Source: Paenibacillus tundrae
Lineage (GTDB): Bacteria > Bacillota > Bacilli > Paenibacillales > Paenibacillaceae
DNA: 64,000 nt
Reading direction: 5' to 3'
Assembly (NCBI RefSeq): GCF_030812775.1
Contig: NZ_JAUSTI010000014.1
Location: 1 to 64,000, forward strand
Both the position numbers and the translations under genes were made by a program. The notes under the pieces are model-generated. The model had not been told where the DNA came from and searched no databases. It worked only from the letters and a program-made list of their open reading frames with translations. Of the stretch, positions 27,608-34,929 are shown in pieces; within the stretch, counting starts at the first letter, position 1, and each line of letters opens with the position of its first letter.

Positions 27608-28693
27608 ATGATTCACCAATTCATGAAAACAACACGTTCACTTCCACGAACGATAACGATCGCCGCTGCCCTGACCCTTACGCTTACTGGTTGCGCCACC
27701 CAAGCCAGCACCTCCAGCCCAGCACCTGTAGCTACGGACACAGCAACAAAGACCGAAGAACAGAATCATGTTCTATCTTCAGCACAGAATGAAGTCGAAA
27801 TCACTGTCCCACTTGATTGGAATACTTTTCCGCAACCAGGATCACCTATTTTATTGTCTGCCATGGAAAAAAACGGCGAGGGCATCCTTATGATTCAACG
27901 AGATAACCGAGAAGATCGAACAGAATCATCTCTTGAGGAAATTGTGGAAAACTGGGATGATGAGTTCTCCTCCGCTGATGGTGGTACATATGAATCGAAA
28001 CGAACAGGAAGTATGACCATTGATTCAGCAGAAGCCTACCTTACCGAAGGAACAATGGCATTGCCTGTAATGACAGGGAATTTTCTCAGTGCTTCACTAG
28101 AGAAGGAAAATCACTACTACCATCTTTACTTCATCCGCCAGCGTGAATTGAACGATAACGATCGGGAATTCTTCAAACAGCTTGCCCAATCTATGCGAAT
28201 TCTGAACGATCAGCCTGCTGTTGTTGAAACCGAACCGACTTCTGGTTCTACCAAAGTTATTAAATCAGAGGATGGGAAGACCTCAATGCGTATCCCTTCA
28301 GATTGGTTTAGTGAAATGAAAAGGGAGGTTGATAACGATCTAGATGCAACTTCTCTAAACGGTGATTTTATGATGCATTTGAAACATCTGAAGTCTGAGT
28401 TCGACCCTGGAACAACACTGGATGAGTATTTTGATGCTTATATGGAATACGAGATGGAATTTCTTAGGGATGTCACGGAGTCAGATCGGTTGGCTATAGA
28501 GATTGATGGCAGACCAGGTATACAGCTTGAACTTCATGCTACTGTGGACAAAGCAAAGCTCGGCTACTTATTTACGATTCTTGAATATCCAGATCACTTT
28601 GCGGTCATTAGTTTCGCTACTACGAGCGATCGATATGACCAAACGAAGGAAGCGTACATGGAATATACGGAGAGCTACCACGAGGAACAGTAA
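27608..28693 (+). CDS. Lipoprotein with two PsbP/Mog1-like repeats, paralogue of the next gene
   Basis: A 361-residue exported lipoprotein; signal peptide ends LTLTGC. The mature part holds two similar halves (about 55-195 and 215-360), each opening with a [VI]P[LS][DE]W strand (ITVPLDWNTF, MRIPSDWFSE) and ending with an aromatic-rich strand and a helix (HLYFIRQRELNDNDREFF, FAVISFATTSDRYDQ), the pattern of PsbP/DUF1795-type domains. AAGGAGAG is 9 bases before the ATG. The paralogue at 28932 is convergent; the two share ILNDQP and layout. The role is unknown. Confidence 0.7.
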   Translation: MIHQFMKTTRSLPRTITIAAALTLTLTGCATQASTSSPAPVATDTATKTEEQNHVLSSAQNEVEITVPLDWNTFPQPGSPILLSAMEKNGEGILMIQRDNREDRTESSLEEIVENWDDEFSSADGGTYESKRTGSMTIDSAEAYLTEGTMALPVMTGNFLSASLEKENHYYHLYFIRQRELNDNDREFFKQLAQSMRILNDQPAVVETEPTSGSTKVIKSEDGKTSMRIPSDWFSEMKREVDNDLDATSLNGDFMMHLKHLKSEFDPGTTLDEYFDAYMEYEMEFLRDVTESDRLAIEIDGRPGIQLELHATVDKAKLGYLFTILEYPDHFAVISFATTSDRYDQTKEAYMEYTESYHEEQ

Positions 28694-28803
28694 ATAGAGT
28701 AAGTGTAAACAGAGAAGTTTCACTTGCATATTTGCTTTAAAATCAAAGTGAAGTACTCCCTCTTTAAACTTTATAGCGTTTATCAGTTTCGTACACGAAC
28801 CTT

Positions 28804-28857
28804 AAAATAACCTTCTTGCTGATGACCTGACTTCAGGCTCTGTAAGAAGGTTATTTT
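28804..28857. terminator. Bidirectional terminator between the paired lipoprotein genes
   Basis: A perfect 14-bp stem (28804-28817 with 28844-28857) encloses a second perfect hairpin CCTGA-CT-TCAGG (28826-28837). T-rich sequence follows on the plus strand. It separates the two convergent lipoprotein genes. Confidence 0.88.
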
Positions 28858-28931
28858 GTTTTATATCAGGATTTATCAAGTACGATGATTACAGCAGCGA
28901 TACAAGCGGTTGCCCATTCGGAGAAATTCTA

Positions 28932-30035
28932 TTACCTTGCAGGCTCTACATATGTACGCGTATAGATTTGATAATCGCTCTTCACCCGGTCAAATCGGCT
29001 CTCTGTGGTGTAGAACACGATTTCCACAAAGTGATCCCGGGACTCCAGAATAGTGCATAACTCAACGATTTGGCGTTGATTATCCACGTAATGTCCTTCC
29101 AGCTGTATGCCTTTTAGACCGTTAATCTCAACAGGGATCATCTCTGGTATGGGAGTATCCTTACCATCCGCGTAGACTTCGGCGACGTATCGTCCGTATT
29201 CCTCCAATGTTAGGACTGAATCGAACTCATCCTTGGATGCAAGGTAAACCGACAACTGCTCATTATTCTCAGCCAAAGATACATCCAGCACTGATTCCGA
29301 CAGATCAAATTCATGAACCTGCCAGTTGGAAGGTGTGCTAATCTGGAACTGTGCGTATTTACCTTGATGGGCAACCAATTCTGCCGAAGATGTGCTATAG
29401 TCCGTTGGCTGGTCATTCAAAATATTAAAATGCTTAGCCACTTGTTGTTCAAAAAACTCCTGATCTGCTGCCGTAAATTGGTACATCTTCGTGTATGTAA
29501 TGATATAGAAATGCTGGTCTGTCTCTAGAAATGCGGTAATGTGTCCGTATTGATGTTTGCCATATTTCGTGCGCCCTTCTTTTACATAAGCTTCTTGTTG
29601 GTCAATTATCAACTGACTTGTTCTAATCACCTCATAACTTGTATCTACCGACTCTTGTGCTGCATTTATGTTTTCCTGATGCCGAACCATATAATCCGTC
29701 AATGACATCTTTGGAATATAGTCTTCACGGTTCACTCGGTCAATTCGAAGTGATTTCGTTTGATCCTTTGTAGCTAATTTTAAAAGGGACGGGCTGATTT
29801 CTTCCGTGACAACTTCCCATTCGGAGGGGAGGCTGACTGATAGTTCTTTCTGCTGAGGATAGAACGTTACGAGCTTTTCCACAGCATCCCTCGAAGAAAC
29901 GATGGACTCAGAGTTGATCGTGGGCTCAGATACATCGAACGGTGTAGAAGGTATACCGCATCCAGTAAGTGTAGCCATCGCGGACAAACTCAGTATAGTA
30001 GTACATACAATGCCTTTGGTAACATGCTTAGCCAA
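28932..30035 (-). CDS. Lipoprotein with two PsbP/Mog1-like repeats, paralogue of the 27608 gene
   Basis: A 367-residue lipoprotein; signal peptide ends ATLTGC. The two-domain layout matches the 27608 protein (LSVSLPSEWEVV and FQISTPSNWQVH as repeat starts; HFNILNDQPTD between; FVEIVFYTTESRFDRVK near the end). The open frame runs much further upstream, but the start is placed at TTG 30035 since AAAGGAGT lies 8 bases before it and a clean signal peptide follows. The pair arose by duplication and inversion or by independent insertion. Confidence 0.72.
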   Translation of the reverse strand: MAKHVTKGIVCTTILSLSAMATLTGCGIPSTPFDVSEPTINSESIVSSRDAVEKLVTFYPQQKELSVSLPSEWEVVTEEISPSLLKLATKDQTKSLRIDRVNREDYIPKMSLTDYMVRHQENINAAQESVDTSYEVIRTSQLIIDQQEAYVKEGRTKYGKHQYGHITAFLETDQHFYIITYTKMYQFTAADQEFFEQQVAKHFNILNDQPTDYSTSSAELVAHQGKYAQFQISTPSNWQVHEFDLSESVLDVSLAENNEQLSVYLASKDEFDSVLTLEEYGRYVAEVYADGKDTPIPEMIPVEINGLKGIQLEGHYVDNQRQIVELCTILESRDHFVEIVFYTTESRFDRVKSDYQIYTRTYVEPAR

Positions 30036-30146
30036 TGGTAAAGACTCCTTTGATAAAATAATGAGAATAATACACTCTGTAAATAAGAGGTTTATTTTAC
30101 CATTTATATCGGCAATTTGGATGGAATAATAAAGGGGGATATAAGT

Positions 30147-30184
30147 AAAAAAGAGACCTGCCCTTGTCTTAAGGTCAGATCTCT
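30147..30184 (-). terminator. Terminator of the small basic protein gene
   Basis: AGAGACCTG..CCTT pairs with AAGG.CAG.TCTCT and is followed by six Ts on the minus strand, 35 bp after the stop of the 54-residue gene. Confidence 0.8.
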
Positions 30185-30219
30185 TCATCATGAGCACCTC
30201 TCGCTTCGCCATTCCCCAT

Positions 30220-30384
30220 TTACTGGGACTTGTCATCTGAGGTTTCGTTATCATCCTTTTTCTTCGTACCCTTACTCTTATAGGGTTTCGGTGCACTTTT
30301 GGCACGATTGGCACTCGCTTGCCAGCGATTCCAGCCTTTTTTGCCTGTACCGCGGCCTGTTCCGCCACCTTTAGATTTACTCAT
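30220..30384 (-). CDS. Small basic protein, DUF3934-like
   Basis: A 54-residue, Gly/Lys-rich soluble protein beginning MSKSKGGGTGRGTGKKGWN and ending in an acidic tail (KDDNETSDDKSQ). The GKKGWNRWQASANRAK core resembles the small DUF3934 family of Bacilli, recalled without a search. The start at 30384 has TGGAGTGA upstream; an earlier in-frame start lacks one. It has its own terminator. Function unknown; nucleic-acid binding is possible from the charge. Confidence 0.7.
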   Translation of the reverse strand: MSKSKGGGTGRGTGKKGWNRWQASANRAKSAPKPYKSKGTKKKDDNETSDDKSQ

Positions 30385-30515
30385 CGTATCACTCCAATAA
30401 TCCTGTATATGCTTAAAAATGACCATCCTAGATAACGTTCATCGTGACCCAGCCCAATTACTCACTTCCAGCATATATTATTATACCAAAATATCACTTC
30501 AAATATCGTTAATCG

Positions 30516-31739
30516 TTACATTTCGGCTTTCAATTGTCCAGCCTGTTTGCCTCCTCGAAGCACCCACATCGATAATAGGAAACAAATCCCCAGTACAATG
30601 GAAGCAGAAACGTACGGATAGTTAATATTCACATCAAATAATGCCCCAGCAACAATTGGCCCTGCAATATTGCCTAGACTTGTGTACGCTGAATTCAATC
30701 CCGCCACAAAGCCTTGCTGCTCCTCCGCTAATTTCGACATTTGTGTACTGATTGCCGGGCGTAAGATATCCATTCCGAGGAACACAATAAAGGTAACGAC
30801 CAGAATCAACCAATACGTATGCACGAATAAGGTCAGCATGACAAACAACGCTACAAAGAAGAGACATACCGAAATGACCTTTTTCTCCCCAAACCGGTTC
30901 AGTAACCAGCCAATGAGAGCAACCTGCACGACAGCCCCTGCAATGGAGCCAAATGTAATGATGAACGCAATATCTTGTGTTGTAAATCCAAATTTTTGAT
31001 ATACAAACAGCGAAAATACCGTCTCATAGTTTGCAAGTCCAAATGCCATCACGAATACGATAATCAAGCTGAAAAAGTAAGGCGCTTGATACGATCGTAG
31101 CAATTGGGATGCCAAACTCTGCGTTTTAACCTTCGCTTGGGCTGCTCCCACATCAGGTTTATTTGTTGCCGGACTACGTGTCGACTCTGGCAAAATAGCC
31201 AGTGTGATGATTGCAGCTAACAAACCGGCAACACCTGCAGCATAGAACGGAATCCGAATACCGAACTCAGCCAGATAACCACCGATACCTGGTCCAATGA
31301 TGAACCCGGTGGAGATTGCAGCATTGATTAATCCCATTCCTCGGCCGCGTTCTTCCTCTGTCGTAATATCTGCGGTATAGGCCATAACTGCCGGAAAGAT
31401 CAACGCCGCGCCAATTCCACCAAGCATACGTGCAGCGAAGAGCAGCACAGGTGCATTAACCGCACCAAACATAAATTCGGATACAGCAAAAATTAACATG
31501 CCGACGACGATAATCCTTTTACGCCCCAAAGCATCGGACCAACGACCCGCAACCGGGGAGAATAGAAACTGTGTGAAGGAAAATGCCGCTACCAGCAGCC
31601 CCACCGTGAATCCGGTGATATGCAGTAGCTCCATGTACGCAGGCATAATGGGCACAACAAGACCTATACCTGTAAAGACGAGAAAAATATTAACCATTAA
31701 TAGTAGTAATGCGCCCCTATTGCGCGTTAGTAAAGCCAT
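30516..31739 (-). CDS. MFS multidrug efflux transporter (NorA/Bmr type, 12 TM)
   Basis: A 407-residue drug:proton antiporter of the DHA1 type. Motif A GRWSDALGRKR lies in loop 2-3, motif C-like GPGIGGYLAE in helix 5, and a central hydrophilic loop of about 25 residues separates the two halves. The start at 31739 has CGGAGG upstream. It follows a TetR repressor gene by 67 bp on the same strand, and a palindrome overlaps the operon promoter, so efflux is probably induced by a ligand of that repressor. Substrate not known. Confidence 0.9.
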   Translation of the reverse strand: MALLTRNRGALLLLMVNIFLVFTGIGLVVPIMPAYMELLHITGFTVGLLVAAFSFTQFLFSPVAGRWSDALGRKRIIVVGMLIFAVSEFMFGAVNAPVLLFAARMLGGIGAALIFPAVMAYTADITTEEERGRGMGLINAAISTGFIIGPGIGGYLAEFGIRIPFYAAGVAGLLAAIITLAILPESTRSPATNKPDVGAAQAKVKTQSLASQLLRSYQAPYFFSLIIVFVMAFGLANYETVFSLFVYQKFGFTTQDIAFIITFGSIAGAVVQVALIGWLLNRFGEKKVISVCLFFVALFVMLTLFVHTYWLILVVTFIVFLGMDILRPAISTQMSKLAEEQQGFVAGLNSAYTSLGNIAGPIVAGALFDVNINYPYVSASIVLGICFLLSMWVLRGGKQAGQLKAEM

Positions 31740-31806
31740 GATTGCATCCTCCGTAGTTGTCAAAATGTTGCCTTCTCATATACTCCGCTCAAGTGGCAAC
31801 CTGAGT

Positions 31807-32406
31807 TCAATCCTTATCTTTTGCAATGCCGTGCAAGAATACACTTGCCGCGTGACGATATAAGGCAAGAGCCTGTTCTGGCTCCATGCTGCGCGACATG
31901 TGGCTCAATCCGATTATGGTACTTTCTAATATAAGCGCGAGGTGATCTACATTGTCTGTCTTGAACTCTCCGTTATCGATCCCCTCTTGTACCAGTTGCC
32001 GGTTAAATTGAATATGCCGCTCAAACATCGATGAGATGCGTTCTTCGATATCGTTCTCTTTCTTCTCCTTGGTGAAAAATTCATCGGCTGCCTTGGTCAG
32101 TGGGTGATTCATCTCATCCAGGACAAGCTGTTCAGCTAAACCGTAAATTTTCTCGGTAGAGGTGCGATAGAGATGTTCTTTGGCTGTCCAATTCTCTTCC
32201 CATTCCCGATCCCATTCATCAATCAAGTATAGAAAGAGACCCTCTTTACTTTTGAAATGGTAATAAATATTGCCCTTGCTGCTCCCTGTTGCCGCCACGA
32301 TATCTTCAATGGATGTTGCCTTATAGCCTTTTTGTACAAAAAGAGCTCTAGAGGCATCCGCTAGTTTCTTCTTCGTCTGCTCTGTTTGAAGTTGCTTTTT
32401 GTTCAT
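31807..32406 (-). CDS. TetR-family repressor of the efflux operon
   Basis: A 199-residue regulator with an N-terminal helix-turn-helix (about 10-57: GYKATSIEDIVAATGSSKGNIYYHFKSK split over the HTH) and a helical C-terminal ligand domain. The start at 32406 is set by TGGAGTGA upstream. First gene of the tetR-MFS operon; the promoter overlaps an inverted repeat that is its likely operator. Confidence 0.9.
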   Translation of the reverse strand: MNKKQLQTEQTKKKLADASRALFVQKGYKATSIEDIVAATGSSKGNIYYHFKSKEGLFLYLIDEWDREWEENWTAKEHLYRTSTEKIYGLAEQLVLDEMNHPLTKAADEFFTKEKKENDIEERISSMFERHIQFNRQLVQEGIDNGEFKTDNVDHLALILESTIIGLSHMSRSMEPEQALALYRHAASVFLHGIAKDKD

Positions 32407-32443
32407 TCTTTCACTCCATTTCTTACATACTGCTTGCATACTG

Positions 32444-32486
32444 AACATTCGTTCTATATTTTAACGGATGAATGTTGAATAAGCAA
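32444..32486 (-). promoter_or_regulatory. TetR operator and operon promoter
   Basis: Inverted repeat with arms AACATTC (32444-32450) and GAATGTT (32470-32476); further bases of the arms also match. It overlaps a minus-strand promoter TTGCTT (32481-32486), 17 bp, TAAAAT (32458-32463). Binding would block the polymerase and give autoregulation of tetR-MFS. Confidence 0.72.
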
Positions 32487-32586
32487 TATCTAGCCAGCTT
32501 GTTTTCATGACAAAAATTACATACCAAGTTGGCCTCTTCGCAATCCTTCCTTTTTCCCAGCACTAACGACAGTGAGATGTACAACA

Positions 32587-32612
32587 AAGAAGGTGCCGGA
32601 CGGCACCTTCTT
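32587..32612 (-). terminator. Terminator of the 57-residue gene
   Basis: Perfect 10-bp stem (32589-32598 with 32601-32610) with a 2-base centre, followed by TTTGTTGT on the minus strand. Confidence 0.75.
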
Positions 32613-32642
32613 AGCTACTGTTATTTACTTACTTCATACCAT

Positions 32643-32816
32643 TTATTGTTGTCCTGCACGTACCCGAATATTCCCGAGTTCATTGGCATTGATGGCAAAT
32701 GCATTTCCGCCTTGCCCCACCGAAGCCTTCGCCGATTGTCTCGCATTAAACTTCAGACGACTTTTGTCTACCTCTACCCGATTGACGTGTTTAGCATGTT
32801 TTGGCTTCTTAGCCAT
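32643..32816 (-). CDS. Small basic protein (57 aa), first of a tandem pair
   Basis: A 57-residue protein beginning MAKKPKHAKHVNRVEV. GGGGAGGCGG is 7 bases upstream of the ATG, the length is under most gene-finder limits, and a terminator follows the stop by 30 bp. The stretch QSAK..GQGGNAFAINA resembles QTAK..ESGNVLASNA of the neighbouring 60-residue protein, so the two are probably paralogues. It is basic and soluble. No family was recognised. Confidence 0.72.
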   Translation of the reverse strand: MAKKPKHAKHVNRVEVDKSRLKFNARQSAKASVGQGGNAFAINANELGNIRVRAGQQ

Positions 32817-32910
32817 ACCGATCCGCCTCCCCTTTCCTATTATTCTTCTCTGCAGAAATAGAACTTCATGGACATTTCACGATTATTGATTCATTAATTA
32901 CGTCAGGAGA

Positions 32911-33093
32911 CTAACGTTTACGCGAGGATCGGCGTCCCTTCTTCTTCTCCTTTATAATCTGAACGTTAACAGCATTACTCGCGAGCACATTCCCCGACTC
33001 CGCATAACCTTTGGCGGTTTGGTGAATCTGAATAACAATATACTGATTCTTCCCGACACGATACCGGTAACTTTTCACGTTGGAACGGTTCAT
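32911..33093 (-). CDS. Small basic protein (60 aa), second of a tandem pair
   Basis: A 60-residue protein beginning MNRSNVKSYRYRVGKNQY and ending in a very basic tail (KEKKKGRRSSRKR). The ATG at 33093 has GGGGAG 6 bases upstream. It lies 94 bp upstream of the related 57-residue gene on the same strand and may be co-transcribed. Function unknown. Confidence 0.72.
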   Translation of the reverse strand: MNRSNVKSYRYRVGKNQYIVIQIHQTAKGYAESGNVLASNAVNVQIIKEKKKGRRSSRKR

Positions 33094-33193
33094 ATCCATC
33101 TCCCCTGAACATCGTTGTGGGTCATGCATGTTCTATGTTATTCATGTCCATATTCAAGGGGCTGTGTGAATGCTGTATTTATAGTGGATTCCC

Positions 33194-33226
33194 AAAAAAA
33201 TAACCTTCCTATTTTAATAGGAAGGC
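33194..33226 (-). terminator. Terminator of the VOC gene
   Basis: Long stem CCTTCCTAT/ATAGGAAGG (33204-33212 with 33217-33225) followed by seven Ts on the minus strand. Confidence 0.9.
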
Positions 33227-33270
33227 TATCTCAATTTTCATATATACAATTGAATGTTAACTTGCTTAAT

Positions 33271-33693
33271 TTATTCCTCTGTCGGGAATGCACTCAGATC
33301 CATATAGGATACTTCCCACAGGTGATCGTCCAGATCTTGAAAGCTCCAGCCATACATAAATCCATGATCCTGCGGATCATTGTAGTGCTTGCCGCCTGCA
33401 TCCAGAGCAGCTTGTACAATCTGATCGACCTGTTCACGGCTATCTACGGATAGAGCAACGATGACTTCGGCCGTCTCGGCAGCATTAGAGATTTTCTTAG
33501 GAATGAACGATAGGAAACGCTCTTCCACCAGCAGCATAGCATAAATGTTGTCCCCAATGATCATACAGGTAGCTGACTCATCCGTAAAATTAGCATTAAA
33601 CTCAAACCCAATCTTGGTGAAAAACTCCACCGATTTATTCAAATCTTTGATGGGGAGGTTAACAAAAATCTGCTTAGCACTTACAGCCACCAT
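33271..33693 (-). CDS. VOC-family (glyoxalase/bleomycin-resistance fold) protein
   Basis: A 140-residue protein of two beta-alpha-beta-beta-beta modules. It begins AKQIFVNLPIKDLNKSVEFF and has the C-terminal DHGFMYGWSFQDLDDHLWEV segment, in which HLWEV supplies a metal-ligand glutamate. Related proteins are lactoylglutathione-lyase-like or antibiotic-binding; no activity can be assigned. GAGGTGAT lies upstream of the ATG. Divergent from the methyltransferase leader. Confidence 0.88.
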   Translation of the reverse strand: MVAVSAKQIFVNLPIKDLNKSVEFFTKIGFEFNANFTDESATCMIIGDNIYAMLLVEERFLSFIPKKISNAAETAEVIVALSVDSREQVDQIVQAALDAGGKHYNDPQDHGFMYGWSFQDLDDHLWEVSYMDLSAFPTEE

Positions 33694-33751
33694 CGATCAC
33701 CTCGATCTATTGGATTAGATTCCCAACCCAAATTAACATGTCGCATATAGG

Positions 33752-33779
33752 CTGTCAAATGAATTATACTAGTTATATT
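33752..33779 (+). promoter_or_regulatory. Candidate promoter of the methyltransferase leader
   Basis: CTGTCA (33752-33757), 16 bp and TATATT (33774-33779). Transcription would begin about 33786, only a few bases before the ribosome binding site of the leader peptide. An overlapping alternative -10 is TATACT (33765-33770). Confidence 0.45.
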
Positions 33780-33800
33780 CCAAATGGTGAGGTGAGAAGG

Positions 33801-33830
33801 ATGCTATTCCAATTTGTTCGAAGTAATTAG
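33801..33830 (+). CDS. Leader peptide MLFQFVRSN of the methyltransferase
   Basis: A nine-codon reading frame ATG to TAG directly after the strong site GAGGTGAGAAGG. It encodes MLFQFVRSN. The beginning of the ErmB leader peptide, MLVFQMRN, is alike (established knowledge). The codons form one arm of both the hairpin that masks the methyltransferase ribosome binding site and the start of a nested long hairpin. A ribosome held on this frame would open them. Translation and stalling are inferred. Confidence 0.65.
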   Translation: MLFQFVRSN

Positions 33831-33962
33831 TTATCGGGCTGGGTCAAAACGCGTACCAGCTATGTAAGGATACGTCTGTCTTCTTGACCTAGCTCGGTAG
33901 AGATTACTGTATCGAACTTGAATAACAACTACTCATTGTATCTACACAAATTTGGAGGAATA
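33805..33962 (+). promoter_or_regulatory. Erm-like translational attenuator
   Basis: Bases 33805-33810 pair with 33957-33962 and 33811-33817 pair with 33946-33952, 13 pairs with a 4-base bulge, covering part of the methyltransferase GGAGG (33954-33958). Inside this are pairs 33816-33821/33912-33917, 33822-33827/33903-33908 and a 12-pair stem 33836-33847/33884-33895 (two G-U). There is no T-run, so control should be at translation, not at transcription. The two outermost stems share two bases and could not both be complete. Confidence 0.65.
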
Positions 33963-33966
33963 ACGA

Positions 33967-34719
33967 ATGAAACAAACCATACATTATGAAGCTTTTTATG
34001 AACAGATCGGGGCCATCAACGGTTGGGATTTCAGTTCCCTGCAGGTTGTATCCGAAGGCGTCCTATGGGATCTGTATACTGAAGTTATACGCCATATCCG
34101 TCCCTCTGACCTCTTACTCGACATTGGCACAGGTGGCGGAGAAGCATTGCTCTCTCATGCCGAGGCTGCATCATTACTTGTAGGGATTGACCTTTCCCAC
34201 GGCATGATACAGACTGCACAGCGTAATCTTCTCGCGTCAGGGCGCTTCAACGTCCGATTTGTGCAGATGAATGCTGAGCAGCTTCAATTCCCCGATCAAT
34301 TTTTCAATATGATTTCTTGCAGACATGCTCCCTTCTGCGCATCGGAAGCATATCGTGTACTTGCTGATGGAGGCATGTTTCTGACCCAGCAGGTTCGGGA
34401 AAATGATAAATATAACATCAAAGAAGCCTTCGGCTTGGAGGCAACCGAAGACTTGCCAACAAGCCCATTAGCGGAGAGATACGTGAACGAGCTGCATGAA
34501 GCTGGATTCCGTGATATTCAACTCAAGGAATATAATGCGACCGAGTATTATGCTCGTCCAGAAGATCTGCTCTTCCTGCTGACTCATGCGCCGATTATTC
34601 CCGGCTTCGGAGAACAAGTTACAGATGTGCAGACACTCCAACGTTTTATTCATCAATATGAGTGTGATCTGGGAATTCGGACGAACGCTGCACGTTTCCT
34701 GATAACAGCTCGCAAATAA
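33967..34719 (+). CDS. SAM-dependent methyltransferase under leader control
   Basis: A 250-residue class I methyltransferase. Motif I is LLDIGTGGGEALL, the acidic ribose-binding residue is in VGIDLSHGM, and a motif III-like EAYRVLADGGMFL follows. The N-terminal YEAFYEQIGAINGWDFS and the C-terminal part are not those of Erm proteins, so it is not an Erm. TTTGGAGGAA lies upstream of the ATG. The attenuator layout suggests induction by a ribosome-targeting drug, and hence perhaps a role in resistance, by modifying RNA or the drug; substrate unknown. It is monocistronic. Confidence 0.82.
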   Translation: MKQTIHYEAFYEQIGAINGWDFSSLQVVSEGVLWDLYTEVIRHIRPSDLLLDIGTGGGEALLSHAEAASLLVGIDLSHGMIQTAQRNLLASGRFNVRFVQMNAEQLQFPDQFFNMISCRHAPFCASEAYRVLADGGMFLTQQVRENDKYNIKEAFGLEATEDLPTSPLAERYVNELHEAGFRDIQLKEYNATEYYARPEDLLFLLTHAPIIPGFGEQVTDVQTLQRFIHQYECDLGIRTNAARFLITARK

Positions 34720-34732
34720 AGCACTATAATTC

Positions 34733-34850
34733 GAATCAATTTCATAATACCTTTACTGCTTAAATCAAGACTAGATATAGATCAAAAACGGTTTAATTTG
34801 TTTATATCTAGTTACATAAAACTCGGTTTAATGAGTTATGAAATTGATTC
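34733..34850. repeat. 118-bp nested palindromic element downstream of the methyltransferase
   Basis: Perfect 15-bp inverted repeats (34733-34747 and 34836-34850) enclose a second perfect 10-bp inverted repeat (34770-34779 and 34803-34812). It is AT-rich and contains no gene. It could be a miniature element, a stable RNA 3' structure or a cruciform. It starts 14 bp after the methyltransferase stop. Confidence 0.75.
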
Positions 34851-34866
34851 ATCTAACTGAAAAACA

Positions 34867-34920
34867 ACAAAAAACAGCCCACCAGACCTTTGGCAATGCA
34901 ATTCAGGTCTGGTGGGCTGT
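34867..34920 (-). terminator. Terminator of the penicillin-binding protein gene
   Basis: Perfect 16-bp stem (34874-34889 with 34905-34920) followed on the minus strand by a T-rich run, 10 bp after the stop. Confidence 0.92.
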
Positions 34921-34929
34921 TAAGTATGA

